Assembly (NCBI GenBank): GCA_034766995.1
Contig: CM068313.1
Span: 7,359,461-7,423,460, forward strand
Source: Acanthacorydalis orientalis
Lineage: Eukaryota > Arthropoda > Insecta > Megaloptera > Corydalidae
DNA: 64,000 nucleotides
Direction of reading: 5' to 3'
Shown here: positions 48,630 to 59,019 of the stretch, one piece after another
Layout of the letters: the number at the start of each line of letters is the position of its first letter
Position numbering within the stretch: position 1 is the stretch's first letter
The notes under the pieces: generated by a model
Databases searched by the model: none
What the model saw: the letters and a program-made list of their open reading frames with translations, nothing else
Told to the model about the DNA's origin: nothing
Translations under genes and position numbers: made by a program

Positions 48630-48661
<32 letters not shown>
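48630..48661. repeat. (TA)n microsatellite
   Basis: About 32 bp of TA. Confidence 0.95.
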
Positions 48662-48662
<1 letters not shown>

Positions 48663-48779
48663 TTGTATCTCAATAGAATCTCTTTTAAATAAGAATAACT
48701 GTAATTGAACAAAACCAATCAAGAGAGATAATCCGTCTAATTTGTTTTCGAACGGAAAACACAAATATACAACAGAAGA

Positions 48780-49010
48780 GGATATCAATATGAAAACAAT
48801 AACTATAGATTAAAATCGTCTCCATGATACACGGATCGTTTTAATCTGAAAAGTTCGCAACTGGCTCGATATAAATCACTCTGCATTAATCAAAATCCGA
48901 GACAACTGAATAAACCGGACGTGTTTGGATTCTATTACGGATTCATTCAATTTTAACTATTTACCATGTGATTACGCGTTTTCACAAAGGGAGCGTCGAA
49001 GAAATGTAAA
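48780..49010. promoter_or_regulatory. small mixed-composition islet with a hairpin
   Basis: AGATTAAAATCG (48807-48818) and CGTTTTAATCT (48837-48847) form an imperfect hairpin. The following 100 bp is CG-containing and unique-looking. Low-confidence regulatory candidate. Confidence 0.2.
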
Positions 49011-49014
49011 GAGA

Positions 49015-49016
<2 letters not shown>

Positions 49017-49078
<62 letters not shown>
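49017..49078. repeat. (TA)n microsatellite
   Basis: About 62 bp of TA. Confidence 0.97.
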
Positions 49079-49080
<2 letters not shown>

Positions 49081-49089
49081 GAGACGAAT

Positions 49090-49845
49090 TTAAGTTCAAC
49101 GAGCATAGTATTAGATGGAAAAGTTCCTTAGTTACATCATTCAAGAAAATGTGTTTTTTTCGTTCTTCGGTTCGGCAATAGAATTGACTATGGGTTATAT
49201 GGAAGGATTTATTTTTATGAAGAAATTAAAATAACCCATTTTTATTTATATGAAGTGATTCAGAGTGCTGAAAATGTGAATAGATATTCACATCTGGTAT
49301 TTCGGAAAGGAGTTTATTTTTATTAATATCGTTTGAAGACGATTTCGTTTTGCAATGAATGCATAATAGAATTCAAAATGAGTTTTTCGACGAAAAATAT
49401 ATTTTTTGAGATTTTATGAATTCTTTTGTAATTATCTCGAATGATGATTATATTTTTATGAATATTTCAAATAGATAAAAAAAATAATCGAATAAATATC
49501 AGTTTTAATGTATTGAAAATGTTGGAGTATACAATTAGTAGATTTTTGTAAGAAAAAAAATACAGATAAAGATTAAATATTCACCAAAATTAAAAATATT
49601 GATATATACGTTTAAAAATTTTAAAAGAAAACTAAATTCAACAAGTTTTCGTTTCAAAATATTTTGAATTACACACACACACATATTTTATGCAATTAAC
49701 ACAGGATTAGAGATATATTTAAATTTTATTTTTCTAGGACATAAGATTATCAATCAAGTAACAGGAAAGTATCGAGATTAAGAATAGAAAAGTAACATCG
49801 ATTATTATAAAGATCTATATATATCCCCCTTATCACTCTCTCCTT
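49090..49845. other. AT-rich non-coding stretch
   Basis: Nothing recognised. Confidence 0.5.
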
Positions 49846-49849
49846 CCCC

Positions 49850-49850
<1 letters not shown>

Positions 49851-49926
<76 letters not shown>
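49851..49926. repeat. compound (CT)n(TA)n microsatellite
   Basis: About 25 bp of CT followed by about 52 bp of TA. Confidence 0.97.
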
Positions 49927-49929
<3 letters not shown>

Positions 49930-50475
49930 AGCCAGAAATAAATAAGTAATAACAAAGTAATAATAAATAAGTAATAAGAAAATAACAATTTGAAATAAAA
50001 AAATATCAAATAAATTGAGTATTTTTTTATATGTAGATAGATTGCATCCGTTTACGATCTGACAGAAAACCATAACCAGACGTAAGTAAAATTATCCATG
50101 AACATTATTTCATGACCTAATTTTATCCGAAATTAAACATTATACAAGATAAAAATAGTTTAAACTGAAATGAGAGAAGAGGAAAATTTACATAAAAGTA
50201 AACTGAAACCGTCATATATTCAGTTCGAATCTAAATCTTACTGCTTCATTAAAATTTTCTCTTCACTTATTGCGTACTGGTTAATAATGAAGATGTGTAA
50301 ATATTATATTTTATTAAGTACATTAATATTTCAATGCAGTACATAGATTTTGAAAGGTTATATCTGTAAATAGATAAATAACTTGAAAAAAAAAATTTAA
50401 GATGTTCAGATACATTGATTCTCATCAAAATCAGTTGAAATTAATTTTAAACATGTAAAATATTTTAATACTGTA
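49930..50475. other. AT-rich non-coding stretch
   Basis: Nothing recognised. Confidence 0.5.
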
Positions 50476-50478
50476 CAT

Positions 50479-50546
50479 CTATCTATCTATCTAGTATATC
50501 TATATCTATCTATCTATATCTATATCTATCTACCTATCTATCTATC

Positions 50547-50600
<54 letters not shown>
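50479..50600. repeat. (CTAT)n/(TA)n compound microsatellite
   Basis: Tetranucleotide CTAT repeats with ATATCTAT variants to about 50552, then TA to 50600, ending 11 bp before a GC-ended MITE. Confidence 0.96.
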
Positions 50601-50603
<3 letters not shown>

Positions 50604-50610
50604 TTTCGGT

Positions 50611-50801
50611 AAAGTCCGACTTTGCCCGGGCGCTGTCAGTCAAAGTCCGATTCTGACTAGTTAATATATAACCTGATTTATAAAATTAAAATTAGATCAT
50701 CTTCACCCTCACCCTTTTTCGATCCGGCCAAGTGCAAGTGTATAGCCCTGAGTAGAGGTTCTACTTTGGACTTTGACGGCGGCCGGGCAAATTCGGACTT
50801 T
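50611..50801. mobile_element. 191-bp MITE with GC-rich inverted ends
   Basis: The left end reads AAAGTCCGACTTTGCCCGGG CGCTGTCA...AAAGTCC. The inverse of the right end reads AAAGTCCGAATTTGCCCGGC CGCCGTCAAAGTCC. About 30 of 34 aligned bases agree. Each arm contains AAAGTCCGA at its start and AAAGTCC again at its inner edge. The ends are strikingly G+C-rich against the flanks. The short minus-strand frame inside has no family resemblance. The superfamily is not clear because the target duplication is hidden in the TA-rich flanks. Confidence 0.8.
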
Positions 50802-50959
50802 TTATATATATATGATTTATTAATGTTTATAAAATACAACATAACTGATTGACAGTACACTTCTTGGTAAATTGATATACGTTTCTATCAGAATGATTAA
50901 ACTATTCTAACAAAACTATTTATAAACAAGTTTTAAAATAACAGTGTAATGATAATATA

Positions 50960-51013
50960 CTTCATCTTACTAGAATAAGACCAATATTATTATATGGTGC
51001 AACAATTTGGAGC
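50960..51013 (+). pseudogene. reverse transcriptase C-terminal motif, plus strand
   Basis: The plus-strand translation gives HLTRIRPILLYGATIW, close to the I-R-P-ILLYG-etW motif at the end of the reverse transcriptase domain in RTE-type and related LINEs. It is directly adjacent to, and in the opposite orientation from, the LINE fragment 51030-51380. The piece is very short, so identity is moderately uncertain. Confidence 0.45.
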
Positions 51014-51029
51014 ATCATTATCAGTTTCT

Positions 51030-51380
51030 GTCAATCCAGTGCTGGATAAAGATCTCTTCCATGATTTTCATTTTGTACGATTGAATGCCTCTATTTCCCA
51101 CTGGTTTCCAATAAAAAGAATAATTTCCTAACCCACTTGTTCATTGGTCTCTTTCTTGTTCTTTTTATCTTCTTTGGTTTCCATTTAATAATTTCTGTTG
51201 TCCATCGGTTGTCTTCTCTTCTTGCAAAATCCCCCGTCCATTTCTATATCGGACTCTTTACTCTTCTTATTACATCCGTGACTCCTGTCTGTTTCTGTAT
51301 TCATTCTATTATTTTCCTATCTCTTCTTGTTATTCCTAGCATGCATCTTTTATGATGTTTGGCTTCTTTGAATGATTTGT
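51030..51380 (-). pseudogene. RTE-type LINE, C-terminal part of the polyprotein
   Basis: The minus strand reads KRCMLGITRRDRKIIE, a stop where Trp is expected, then after a one-base shift TGVTDVIRRVKSPI.KWTGDF, ARREDNRWTTEIIKWKPKKI and KRTRKRPMNKWVRK. The order ML-GI-RRDR, TGV-DVI-R, KW-G-ARR-DNRW, EW-PR, R-RP--RW is the hallmark C-terminal region after the reverse transcriptase in insect RTE-type endonuclease-reverse transcriptases. Stops and a frameshift show it is dead. On the other strand the same bases give the pseudo-ORF 51137-51355, which is a shadow. Confidence 0.8.
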
Positions 51381-51440
51381 ACCTATTTTTTTCATATATT
51401 AATGACAATAAAACCTTTTTTTCGAAACGGGGTCATTATA

Positions 51441-51822
51441 TATGAGGTCGTTTGCTTACTATGGTAAATTTCTATGATGTTGCACCACCATTCGTTTGGT
51501 AATGTCACGGATTCAAACGTCACTTTTTAAATTAGGATAGCCGAAATTTCAGTCAGAAGCGACGCGTTGTTCACGTTCTACAGATGTTTGAAGCGAGCAT
51601 TGTAACAGTCCAAATTCTCTCTAATCTTCGGACTTGGACCCGTGTGACTTCTTCCTCTTCCCAAACTTGAACATTTCGCTCAGTGGGAATAAATTCTCGT
51701 CGAACGAGAATGTCACCGCCTCCGTCAATGCGTATCGAGACTATATTAAGAAATAAAATCGATTTTTTCTAAAAAACTATGTTAACTTGTTTTTTTATCA
51801 TATTTATCGAACAACCCTTGTA
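51441..51822 (+). mobile_element. internally deleted mariner, both ends present
   Basis: The 5' leader (ACGCGTTGTTCACGTTCTAC AGATGTTTGA) matches 11390-11425. It is fused at about 51609 directly to the third catalytic box region (CGGACTTGGACCCGTGTGAC, reading DLDPCDFFLFPNL), then the C terminus, and the 3' end AACAACCCTTGTA at 51810-51822. The whole DNA-binding region and the first two catalytic residues are gone, leaving a 382-bp derivative of the lineage at 5146 and 11275. It lies about 60 bp from the LINE remnant. Confidence 0.85.
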
Positions 51823-51849
51823 TTATCTATCTATCCATCTCTATCTCTT

Positions 51850-51886
51850 TCTATATATAAATATATATGTACATGTATATATATAT

Positions 51887-51921
<35 letters not shown>
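51850..51921. repeat. compound (TA)n(GA)n microsatellite
   Basis: Imperfect TA with GTACATG break, then about 32 bp of GA. Confidence 0.95.
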
Positions 51922-51924
<3 letters not shown>

Positions 51925-52112
51925 AAACATATATACAGAGAAAACCACAGTTTCAAAAAAAGATGTGCTTATTCAAGAATGTCTCTTAACAAAATTGCAA
52001 GAACGCGGATGTACAGTACATATTGACTTCTAATTTAATTTAATTTCAGTTCTGAGTGTTTGTAGAATTCAATAAACATCGAAATAAGATATTATCTTCA
52101 ATTATACAAGAC

Positions 52113-52120
<8 letters not shown>

Positions 52121-52167
<47 letters not shown>
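52121..52167. repeat. (TA)n microsatellite
   Basis: About 47 bp of TA. Confidence 0.96.
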
Positions 52168-52170
<3 letters not shown>

Positions 52171-52292
52171 ATGACAGAATAGTTTTCCCAACATACAGAA
52201 GTTAAATGTCGATTTTGCTGTATAATTGTATTCGAGAACTTATATGTTTAGAGTGATTAAGGAAAGTCGTTTTTCTCTATTATTAATTTTAT

Positions 52293-52295
52293 AGT

Positions 52296-52326
<31 letters not shown>

Positions 52327-52516
52327 ATATAATTTTAAAATTAATTACAAATATTAAACAGGTCAATATACTTCAGCGTTATTTATGATATTAAGGGAAC
52401 GTGTTTGTTCTGTATAAAATATTAAGTCAATTAAGGCATCCTATTACGTATACATAGATCGTTTTAATTTCCTCTCGACATTCGTACCATTTACATATAT
52501 ATATATATATATATAT
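52293..52516. repeat. two short (TA)n microsatellites
   Basis: Arrays at 52293-52332 (one TTTA break) and 52496-52516. Confidence 0.9.
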
Positions 52517-52519
52517 GAA

Positions 52520-53722
52520 TTATAACATGACATATGTCAAAATCGTACACTTTAGCGAGTGACAGTACGTTCATGGTAATTACAGAATTACATTCACAAC
52601 TGTGGCACTTCGTTCTATTTTCTATTGTTCTGTAGAACCAAATCTATTTATCTCTTTCGATTCGAATATCTCAGTTCGATTATAACAAGATATTCAAAAT
52701 AGAATAATATGGAATATCGTCGACTACAAGATTTCACTACATTATTACAAAATGTACATTGTTTGTGTAATGCGATTATTTTAATATTAGTATCCGAATG
52801 ATAAGGATATGATGAGATAGGATAGAATAAAAAATGTTTACCTACATCTACGTTGGGTCAAAATAAATGTTGGGTTTTAATTAAAATGATTAGGATGTTG
52901 TAAGGTAAATGAATTGATATTGCTTCTTTTCAGAGAATGATGTTTTACTATTAAAGAGAATGAAATTGTTCATTTCAGAAGATGGTATTAGATGTTGAAA
53001 AATATAATAGAAACATTATTGAAGGAGTATTGAACATATAATTTCTAATAAGATAGTAAAAAAATGAAATTCATTAATTTTTCAGATAGTAATAGAAGTT
53101 TTAAGCAACATAAACAATACCCAGAGCTTTAAGTGTGAATTAAAAAAATATTTTCAGCTAAATTAATTAATAATGTTACTTATTATATCTATAAATTCGA
53201 CCATAAAATTGTTTTCATTTCAATATGATGAAAGACAAATGTTTAAATTTAAAAGATGTTATCTGTTCATACAAACTGCTCATATCTAGATTTTAACAAA
53301 TAATGTGTAAATGTGTATTATTTTTATGTAAATTATGAATATTTCATCTCATTATTTATGATATATAATATATTTTTAACAATATTTTGAAAAGTTAAAT
53401 CTGAAAACATTAGAATTATGTACAGTTATGGTTCATAAGATGCCAGTTTTATATACTGTAGGGAAATGAGTTAGAATATAACACAAAAGAAAGAGAGACA
53501 GAGATAAACAATGAATGATAGTAAGTTGTATATCTTATAGAAATCTATATTTTTGTTTAAAAATAAAAAGATGTAATATTTTCTCTGATGTTACTGCACT
53601 TACACACTCTACAATTTATGAACTGTCAAACAAATTTAATTTCATGAATTACATTTGATTTCTTTGAAACAGTGAATGTAATCTAAATGAAATTTACTAA
53701 AAATGTTTCTTACTTTATAAAA

Positions 53723-53725
<3 letters not shown>
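52520..53725. other. AT-rich non-coding stretch
   Basis: A mildly mixed patch at 52520-52740. Nothing else recognised. Confidence 0.45.

Positions 53726-53728
<3 letters not shown>

Positions 53729-53762
<34 letters not shown>
53729..53762. repeat. (TA)n microsatellite
   Basis: About 34 bp of TA. An (AAAT)n run lies further on at about 54127-54153. Confidence 0.95.
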
Positions 53763-53766
<4 letters not shown>

Positions 53767-54268
53767 AGTTATTTTTTCATATTTTTTCACTAATCTTTTC
53801 ACATATTAGTGACAATGTACATTTTGTAACAAATAAAAGTATAGAAAATATAAATTATAATTTATTTTAAATCAGATATTAAATCAAATTTTAATTTCAC
53901 ATAGTTCTTCATACCAAAAAAGGAAAAATCTTAATAGCTTTCATCCATTTATTAGTATTTTTAATCGTTCCATATATCTTTAAAGCAATTTCATTAATTT
54001 TGTGATTATGTTTTTTTGATTTACTTTAAAAACTTGAAACGTATTCAAAATTTTTTTGATACATATTTTGTAAATAAAATATATTTCAGAAGATCATAAA
54101 TTGAAAACATACATTTTTTATATAAAAATAAATAAATAAATAAAATAAATAAATCTCATTATTTGCGATTGAAAATATACATTTTTATATAAATTTTCTC
54201 GGCAATATTTTTATTTACATGGAGTAAAAAGAGTATTTATTTATTGGAAATATGCCATTATTTTTAAG

Positions 54269-54269
<1 letters not shown>

Positions 54270-54317
<48 letters not shown>
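54270..54317. repeat. (TA)n microsatellite
   Basis: About 48 bp of TA. Confidence 0.97.
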
Positions 54318-54320
<3 letters not shown>

Positions 54321-54329
54321 TCTATTTTC

Positions 54330-54880
54330 AACTGTACACAATGTTAACAAATAAATCTGAATTTATATTTTCTGGTATAAGCTGCACGTTCAATTTGTAA
54401 GCACGTATTTTATATCTAACGTCGTTATTATTTCGTTCTGTTATTATGTTATATATTCAGTTAGTTATAAAATATATAAAATCAATTGATATTTTATTTA
54501 AATTACTTTATACTAGAGTTTATATTAAGATGAAGAAAATATTGCATATACTTAAAAAAAATAATTCGTGACGAGTAAAAAATAATTTAATTATTTAGAA
54601 GGGTTATTTGGAAAGATCTTTTTTTCATAATTAACTATTTTCATAGACTTATTCTGTACTCTTGTTTAATTCTTTTTTATTTTTTAAAGTTTAAATTTTT
54701 GATTAAATTTTCAAAAAAATGTCGATTCATTTTGATATTTTTTTAATTACCATATCACATTGTTGCGGCGTTAAACTTTCCAAAATGAATTCCCTGCGTC
54801 CGAACTATACCATTGTCAAATTAAAACTGACAGCTATAAAAAAAATGGCGGAAAAACAAATTCTGCCGAATTTGAATCAA
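54330..54880. other. AT-rich non-coding stretch
   Basis: A mixed patch at 54760-54880 (GTTGCGGCGTTAAACTTTCC) contains an open frame without recognisable family. Nothing else seen. Confidence 0.4.
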
Positions 54881-54883
54881 ACA

Positions 54884-54896
54884 CTCTCTCTCTCTC

Positions 54897-54938
<42 letters not shown>
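54884..54938. repeat. compound (CT)n(TA)n microsatellite
   Basis: CT run then about 38 bp of TA. Confidence 0.96.
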
Positions 54939-54943
<5 letters not shown>

Positions 54944-54944
54944 T

Positions 54945-55439
54945 ACCTGTTGATAATCAATATTGAATTTATATTTGATAATTGACAAACAAGCTCAAAT
55001 ATCATTTGAGCTTGTAATTTCATTCTGTTTGAGACTGTGACCGAGAGTTCCTATTCTATATTTCTATTTGATGCTTTATTCTACTTGTATAAATAAAGTT
55101 CTAGATAAACTTAACTTGTACATTAGTAACAGTCTATGTAAACGATATACTGATTTTGTTTCCATGATCTTAGATAGTAAATTACTTGATGCACATGCAA
55201 TTAATTTTTACCATACATATACTCATAACATTCCGATTCACAATGTTAATAGATTTGTTTTAATGTTGAATTAAGTTTCATTTAAATATTATAAAAGATC
55301 TCTGAATAAATTCAGAATATTGTTTATAATAACAAAGAACGTTCAAATGACAAAACATGTCTATTTCTCTATGAATTTAATAGAAATTCAATTTTCTAAA
55401 AAAGAACTCATATACTTTTCAAACTAACGTTCCATGTTC

Positions 55440-55440
<1 letters not shown>
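54945..55440. other. AT-rich non-coding stretch
   Basis: CAAGCTCAAATATCATTTGAGCTTG at 54989-55013 is a 25-bp perfect inverted repeat around one base. Nothing coding recognised. Confidence 0.45.

Positions 55441-55443
<3 letters not shown>

Positions 55444-55492
<49 letters not shown>
55444..55492. repeat. (TA)n microsatellite
   Basis: About 49 bp of TA. Confidence 0.97.
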
Positions 55493-55499
<7 letters not shown>

Positions 55500-55524
55500 A
55501 TCTATCTAAAAAGAAAACTTTTGT

Positions 55525-55746
55525 TTACGGAATGTTCGATCTCGTCCGATATTCAATTTGATACCAATCTACAATAACAAGACAATTTGACGTGGTGTTT
55601 GATGGAAACGTCATGTTGAGAATGCCTTTAGCACGTGCCTCAGGTGATGCGATCAGATAAACATTGTTTCCGGAACACCCCGGAGTCACGTCATTCCAGG
55701 CTTCCAAGGAACTTACCACTACAATCTGTTTCGCATTAGGTGGCTC
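55525..55746 (-). CDS. candidate exon of an unrecognised, possibly extracellular protein
   Basis: The minus strand reads EPPNAKQIVVVSSLEAWNDV, TPGCSGNNVYLIASPEARAK, GILNMTFPSNTTSNCLVIVD and WYQIEYRTRSNIP, then a stop at 55525-55527. Composition is markedly richer in G+C than the flanks, and the residue mix is protein-like rather than AT-driven. Two cysteines and two N-glycosylation sequons (NMT, NTT) suggest an ectodomain. I do not recognise the family. Splice sites are uncertain: AACAG precedes ATTGTAGTG on the minus strand, and GTGGTAAGT inside the frame looks like a donor, so the true exon could be shorter on either side. The plus-strand frame over the same bases is less protein-like. Confidence 0.35.
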   Translation of the reverse strand, partial: EPPNAKQIVVVSSLEAWNDVTPGCSGNNVYLIASPEARAKGILNMTFPSNTTSNCLVIVDWYQIEYRTRSNIP

Positions 55747-55808
55747 TACATCTTTTTTCTTTCGTTTCTCTATTCACATCTTCATTTATATTTGTGTTAT
55801 ACACGCAT

Positions 55809-55818
<10 letters not shown>

Positions 55819-55860
<42 letters not shown>
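55819..55860. repeat. (TA)n microsatellite
   Basis: About 42 bp of TA with TACA and TGTG edges. Confidence 0.96.
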
Positions 55861-55872
<12 letters not shown>

Positions 55873-55995
55873 AACTGCAAAACTTTATATATATTTTTAT
55901 TTGATCTGATTTATATGCGTGTAGATTTTTTTTTTTCTTTCAAAATGTTTTAACAAACTATTTGACAGTTATGTTATGAGTAGACAAACATTTCC

Positions 55996-56469
55996 TTAAC
56001 ACTCATACAATCATCATAAAAAGTAATGTATGAAGTCCCCGTGGGTGATATATCACTCATATGATTTTTCAAATGTAAATCATTCAAATAATTTAGATTT
56101 TCATTAGTTATTTAATGCTATTACATTTATATACCTTTCACAATTATCGCAAAAAAACATGGCATTTTGCATGTATCATGGCATATGACTCATCAATGTA
56201 CGTGTGTTTTATAAACCCTCTATTTATGTATATATAAACATACAATATTATAGGAAGGGTGAAATTTCACCCGAAGACCCCTAGCATAAGTTTTCCATGT
56301 ATTGAAATATAAATAATTTTATATATTTAATGTTAGTCCTTATTACCTGCGATTACAATTTTAAATAAATAGCAAAGAGCACAAAGTTGTAACTTGTATC
56401 TTTAGCTAGTTATAGTATGTTAAAAATGAAATTGGGTTAAAATTCACCCGAAGATCGTATGAGGGTTAA
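55996..56469. mobile_element. TTAA-bounded 474-bp MITE, piggyBac-like
   Basis: The left end is TTAACACTCATACAATC and the inverse of the right end is TTAACCCTCATACGATC, 15 of 17 identical, each starting with TTAA. Inside are GGGTGAAATTTCACCC (56257-56272, a perfect 16-bp palindrome) followed by GAAGACCCCT, and the related GGGTTAAAATTCACCCGAAG at 56435-56454, just inside the right end. GTGATATATCAC near the left end is another palindrome. No transposase frame. Subterminal palindromes of this sort fit transposase-binding sites. Confidence 0.75.
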
Positions 56470-56618
56470 TGAATAGTTGATATACTCGATTATAGTTAAA
56501 TATATTTCATATAGAAAAAGATTTATATTCAGATAAAACAGGTATTTAGTTTTATAAGACATGTTTTTAGATAGTAGTTGTGTTTATATATTTATTCATA
56601 CTTCATCTCATACACATA

Positions 56619-56639
56619 CGCTATATATATATATGTATG

Positions 56640-56696
<57 letters not shown>
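56619..56696. repeat. (TA)n microsatellite with TATG unit
   Basis: TA run, GTATGTATG, then about 50 bp of TA. Confidence 0.96.
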
Positions 56697-56699
<3 letters not shown>

Positions 56700-56700
<1 letters not shown>

Positions 56701-57545
56701 CATTTTAAACTAAACATTTATGAATAAGAAACAATTTTAATAATATTGATGGTAAAATTATGTATTAAAACTGAGACAAAATATGTATGTTAATTGAAAA
56801 AAACTATACATACACACTATTAAACAGAGATAAAAAACGACACAATGATACCATAAGAAGCGTTTCATTAGATTAACAGACTTGGTTTCTTTTTATTTAT
56901 TTATTTTTATCAATTTAAAGCCTTGTTAATATTTTCATTTTTTCTGTTGATCATTTCAAAACTAGTTGCATTTTTTTCTTTTCCTATTACACAATTCCAT
57001 ACATACTAAAATCAGAAAAAGGCTCCTTTCTTAGTGATTATTTTTATGACAATCTTTATAAATAGCTGAGAATTTAACCAATGTTCTAGAGAAATGGTGG
57101 ACAAACTGCGGCTGCCAAAGTTACTCTGTGCGAGTCCAGATACAATATTGGGTTTCATTGCCATTTTCTCTAAACTTTTATATTAACAATCTATAGCCAG
57201 ATTTTAAACTATTAACTGTAAAAATTAAGACCCAATCAAAGTCTTCAATGAATAAAGATTAAACATATTCTCCTTTGGTGAGTAGGATTACTATATAGTT
57301 GTATTTTTTATTATTTATAAATACAATTTCCAAATAATATTTTCTGTGGCTCTTGAATATTCAAAAATGTATGAAAAGTATTATATATGTCCCTTATTAT
57401 CGAAGAAACTCTTGCTCTAGAGAGTACTTTGACAAGAAAAGTCGAAAACTAATGAATTAAACAATTAAGTTTCTTTATGCTAACATTTGGATAAAATATG
57501 TACTTTTTAACAATAGTGTAAAACAGTAGGAAGAATTTCATTGCT
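56700..57545. other. AT-rich non-coding stretch
   Basis: Nothing recognised. Confidence 0.5.
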
Positions 57546-57549
57546 TATT

Positions 57550-57550
<1 letters not shown>

Positions 57551-57595
<45 letters not shown>
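57551..57595. repeat. (TA)n microsatellite
   Basis: About 45 bp of TA. Confidence 0.97.
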
Positions 57596-57597
<2 letters not shown>

Positions 57598-57639
57598 GCG
57601 TGTTCAAACTTTGGAAACAATACAAAAACTATTGTTGTG

Positions 57640-57910
57640 TTAGTAGTTGATATTCAAAATCCACTTCGGAATTACTTAATAACATCCATTCGCCTGTAAC
57701 TTTAGTCCGTATACAACTTGTTGTGAATACTTGAAAAGTGGGGGCGCAACGCTAAACCACCTGTTAAATATTAGATTAATTAATAGTCTATTCAAAGTAA
57801 ACAAGCCGACGGCTTAACTGCTAATACGATCGCGATAAGAAAATAGCGTACACTTCGCTTCACTCTATCTGTACGTTTCCATTCCATCACCTGATTAACA
57901 CTTACCATTA
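57640..57910. promoter_or_regulatory. mixed-composition islet with AAGCCGACGGCTT palindrome
   Basis: AAGCCGACGGCTT at 57803-57815 is perfect around a central A. It sits with CACCTG E-box-type sites (57759, 57889) and TACGATCGCGATAAG. Unique, CG-containing, no coding frame. Candidate regulatory element. Confidence 0.3.
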
Positions 57911-58066
57911 TTGTTTGTACGAACTATGTTTCAGATTTTGTATACAGTACTCTGTATTTTACTGTGAAGGAATCTCAATTTATGGCTATAATATATTTAG
58001 GTAATACGAATTAAACTTCATCATTAAATAAATATATATTCTCTCATGCAATACTCACAGATACAT

Positions 58067-58070
<4 letters not shown>

Positions 58071-58131
<61 letters not shown>

Positions 58132-58137
58132 GTATGC
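58071..58137. repeat. (TA)n(TATG)n compound microsatellite
   Basis: About 48 bp of TA followed by four TATG units. Confidence 0.96.
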
Positions 58138-58139
58138 AT

Positions 58140-58576
58140 ACCGAATTTAGTTATTTACCTAATCTCAAAACAATCTAAAGTGTATTAAATTTCAAAACAG
58201 CACACACGGAAAATTCTGTAGCATTGGTACTAAATTTTTAATTAAAAATTCTTGAGCTAAAATACAGAAATAAATATACTGTACTATTAAATTAAAAACG
58301 TATCTCTCACATTTCTATACTTTACAAATCAATGAGAATCAATTTACAATATTTTTTGTTATTAATTACATGTTTGTTGGAATAATTTTTTTAAGGTTCC
58401 ATGAATATAACAGATATTTCTCTCCAAAAGAGTTTCTAAAGAACATAGAGAGTGTAGAAATATTCTTTTATTTAATAAAATCTTAATGTTTTATCAAATA
58501 AGAAATAAGGAAATCGGATTAAGAAATATTGATACATAAGATTGTTTCTCTTTACAAATTAAGAAAAATATGTATC

Positions 58577-58611
<35 letters not shown>

Positions 58612-59015
58612 GCCTTTTGAGATTCAAGAGATTTTAATATGCAAATCAGTCATTCCTCAACGTAAATGATAGGAATTAAGAATTATCGATATACATTATT
58701 GGATTTGTTCGTAAATAAAAAAAAGTTGTATTAAATTTTATTCGCAAATAGAACTTTTTGAAATTCAAGAAATTTTAACATGCAGTTGTCAAATTCGTAC
58801 AATTAAATAATTCGATGTCTTCGCTGTTAAAAAAAATATCGGACCGAAATATAATTGACAATTCAATAATGTGTCTGACACTATTACATATACACACATA
58901 CTGTACGTCTCGTTCTAGTTGTGTCAATTTGCATTTCGCCGGCCGGGAAATATAAAGTCAACTGCGGTAATTAAATTTGCTGTACAAAATATTAACCTCG
59001 CTCCATTTAATGGTG
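58140..59015. other. AT-rich non-coding stretch with one short (TA)n
   Basis: (TA)n at 58584-58611. A repeated phrase flanks it: TTTTGAGATTCAAGAGATTTTAATATGCA (58616-58644) recurs as TTTTTGAAATTCAAGAAATTTTAACATGCA (58755-58784), about 140 bp apart, suggesting a local tandem duplication. Confidence 0.5.
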
Positions 59016-59019
59016 ATTG

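Noticed and set aside
51137..51355. Hydrophobic plus-strand open frame that looks like a membrane protein
   Set aside because: It is the antisense shadow of the RTE-type LINE C-terminal region read on the minus strand.
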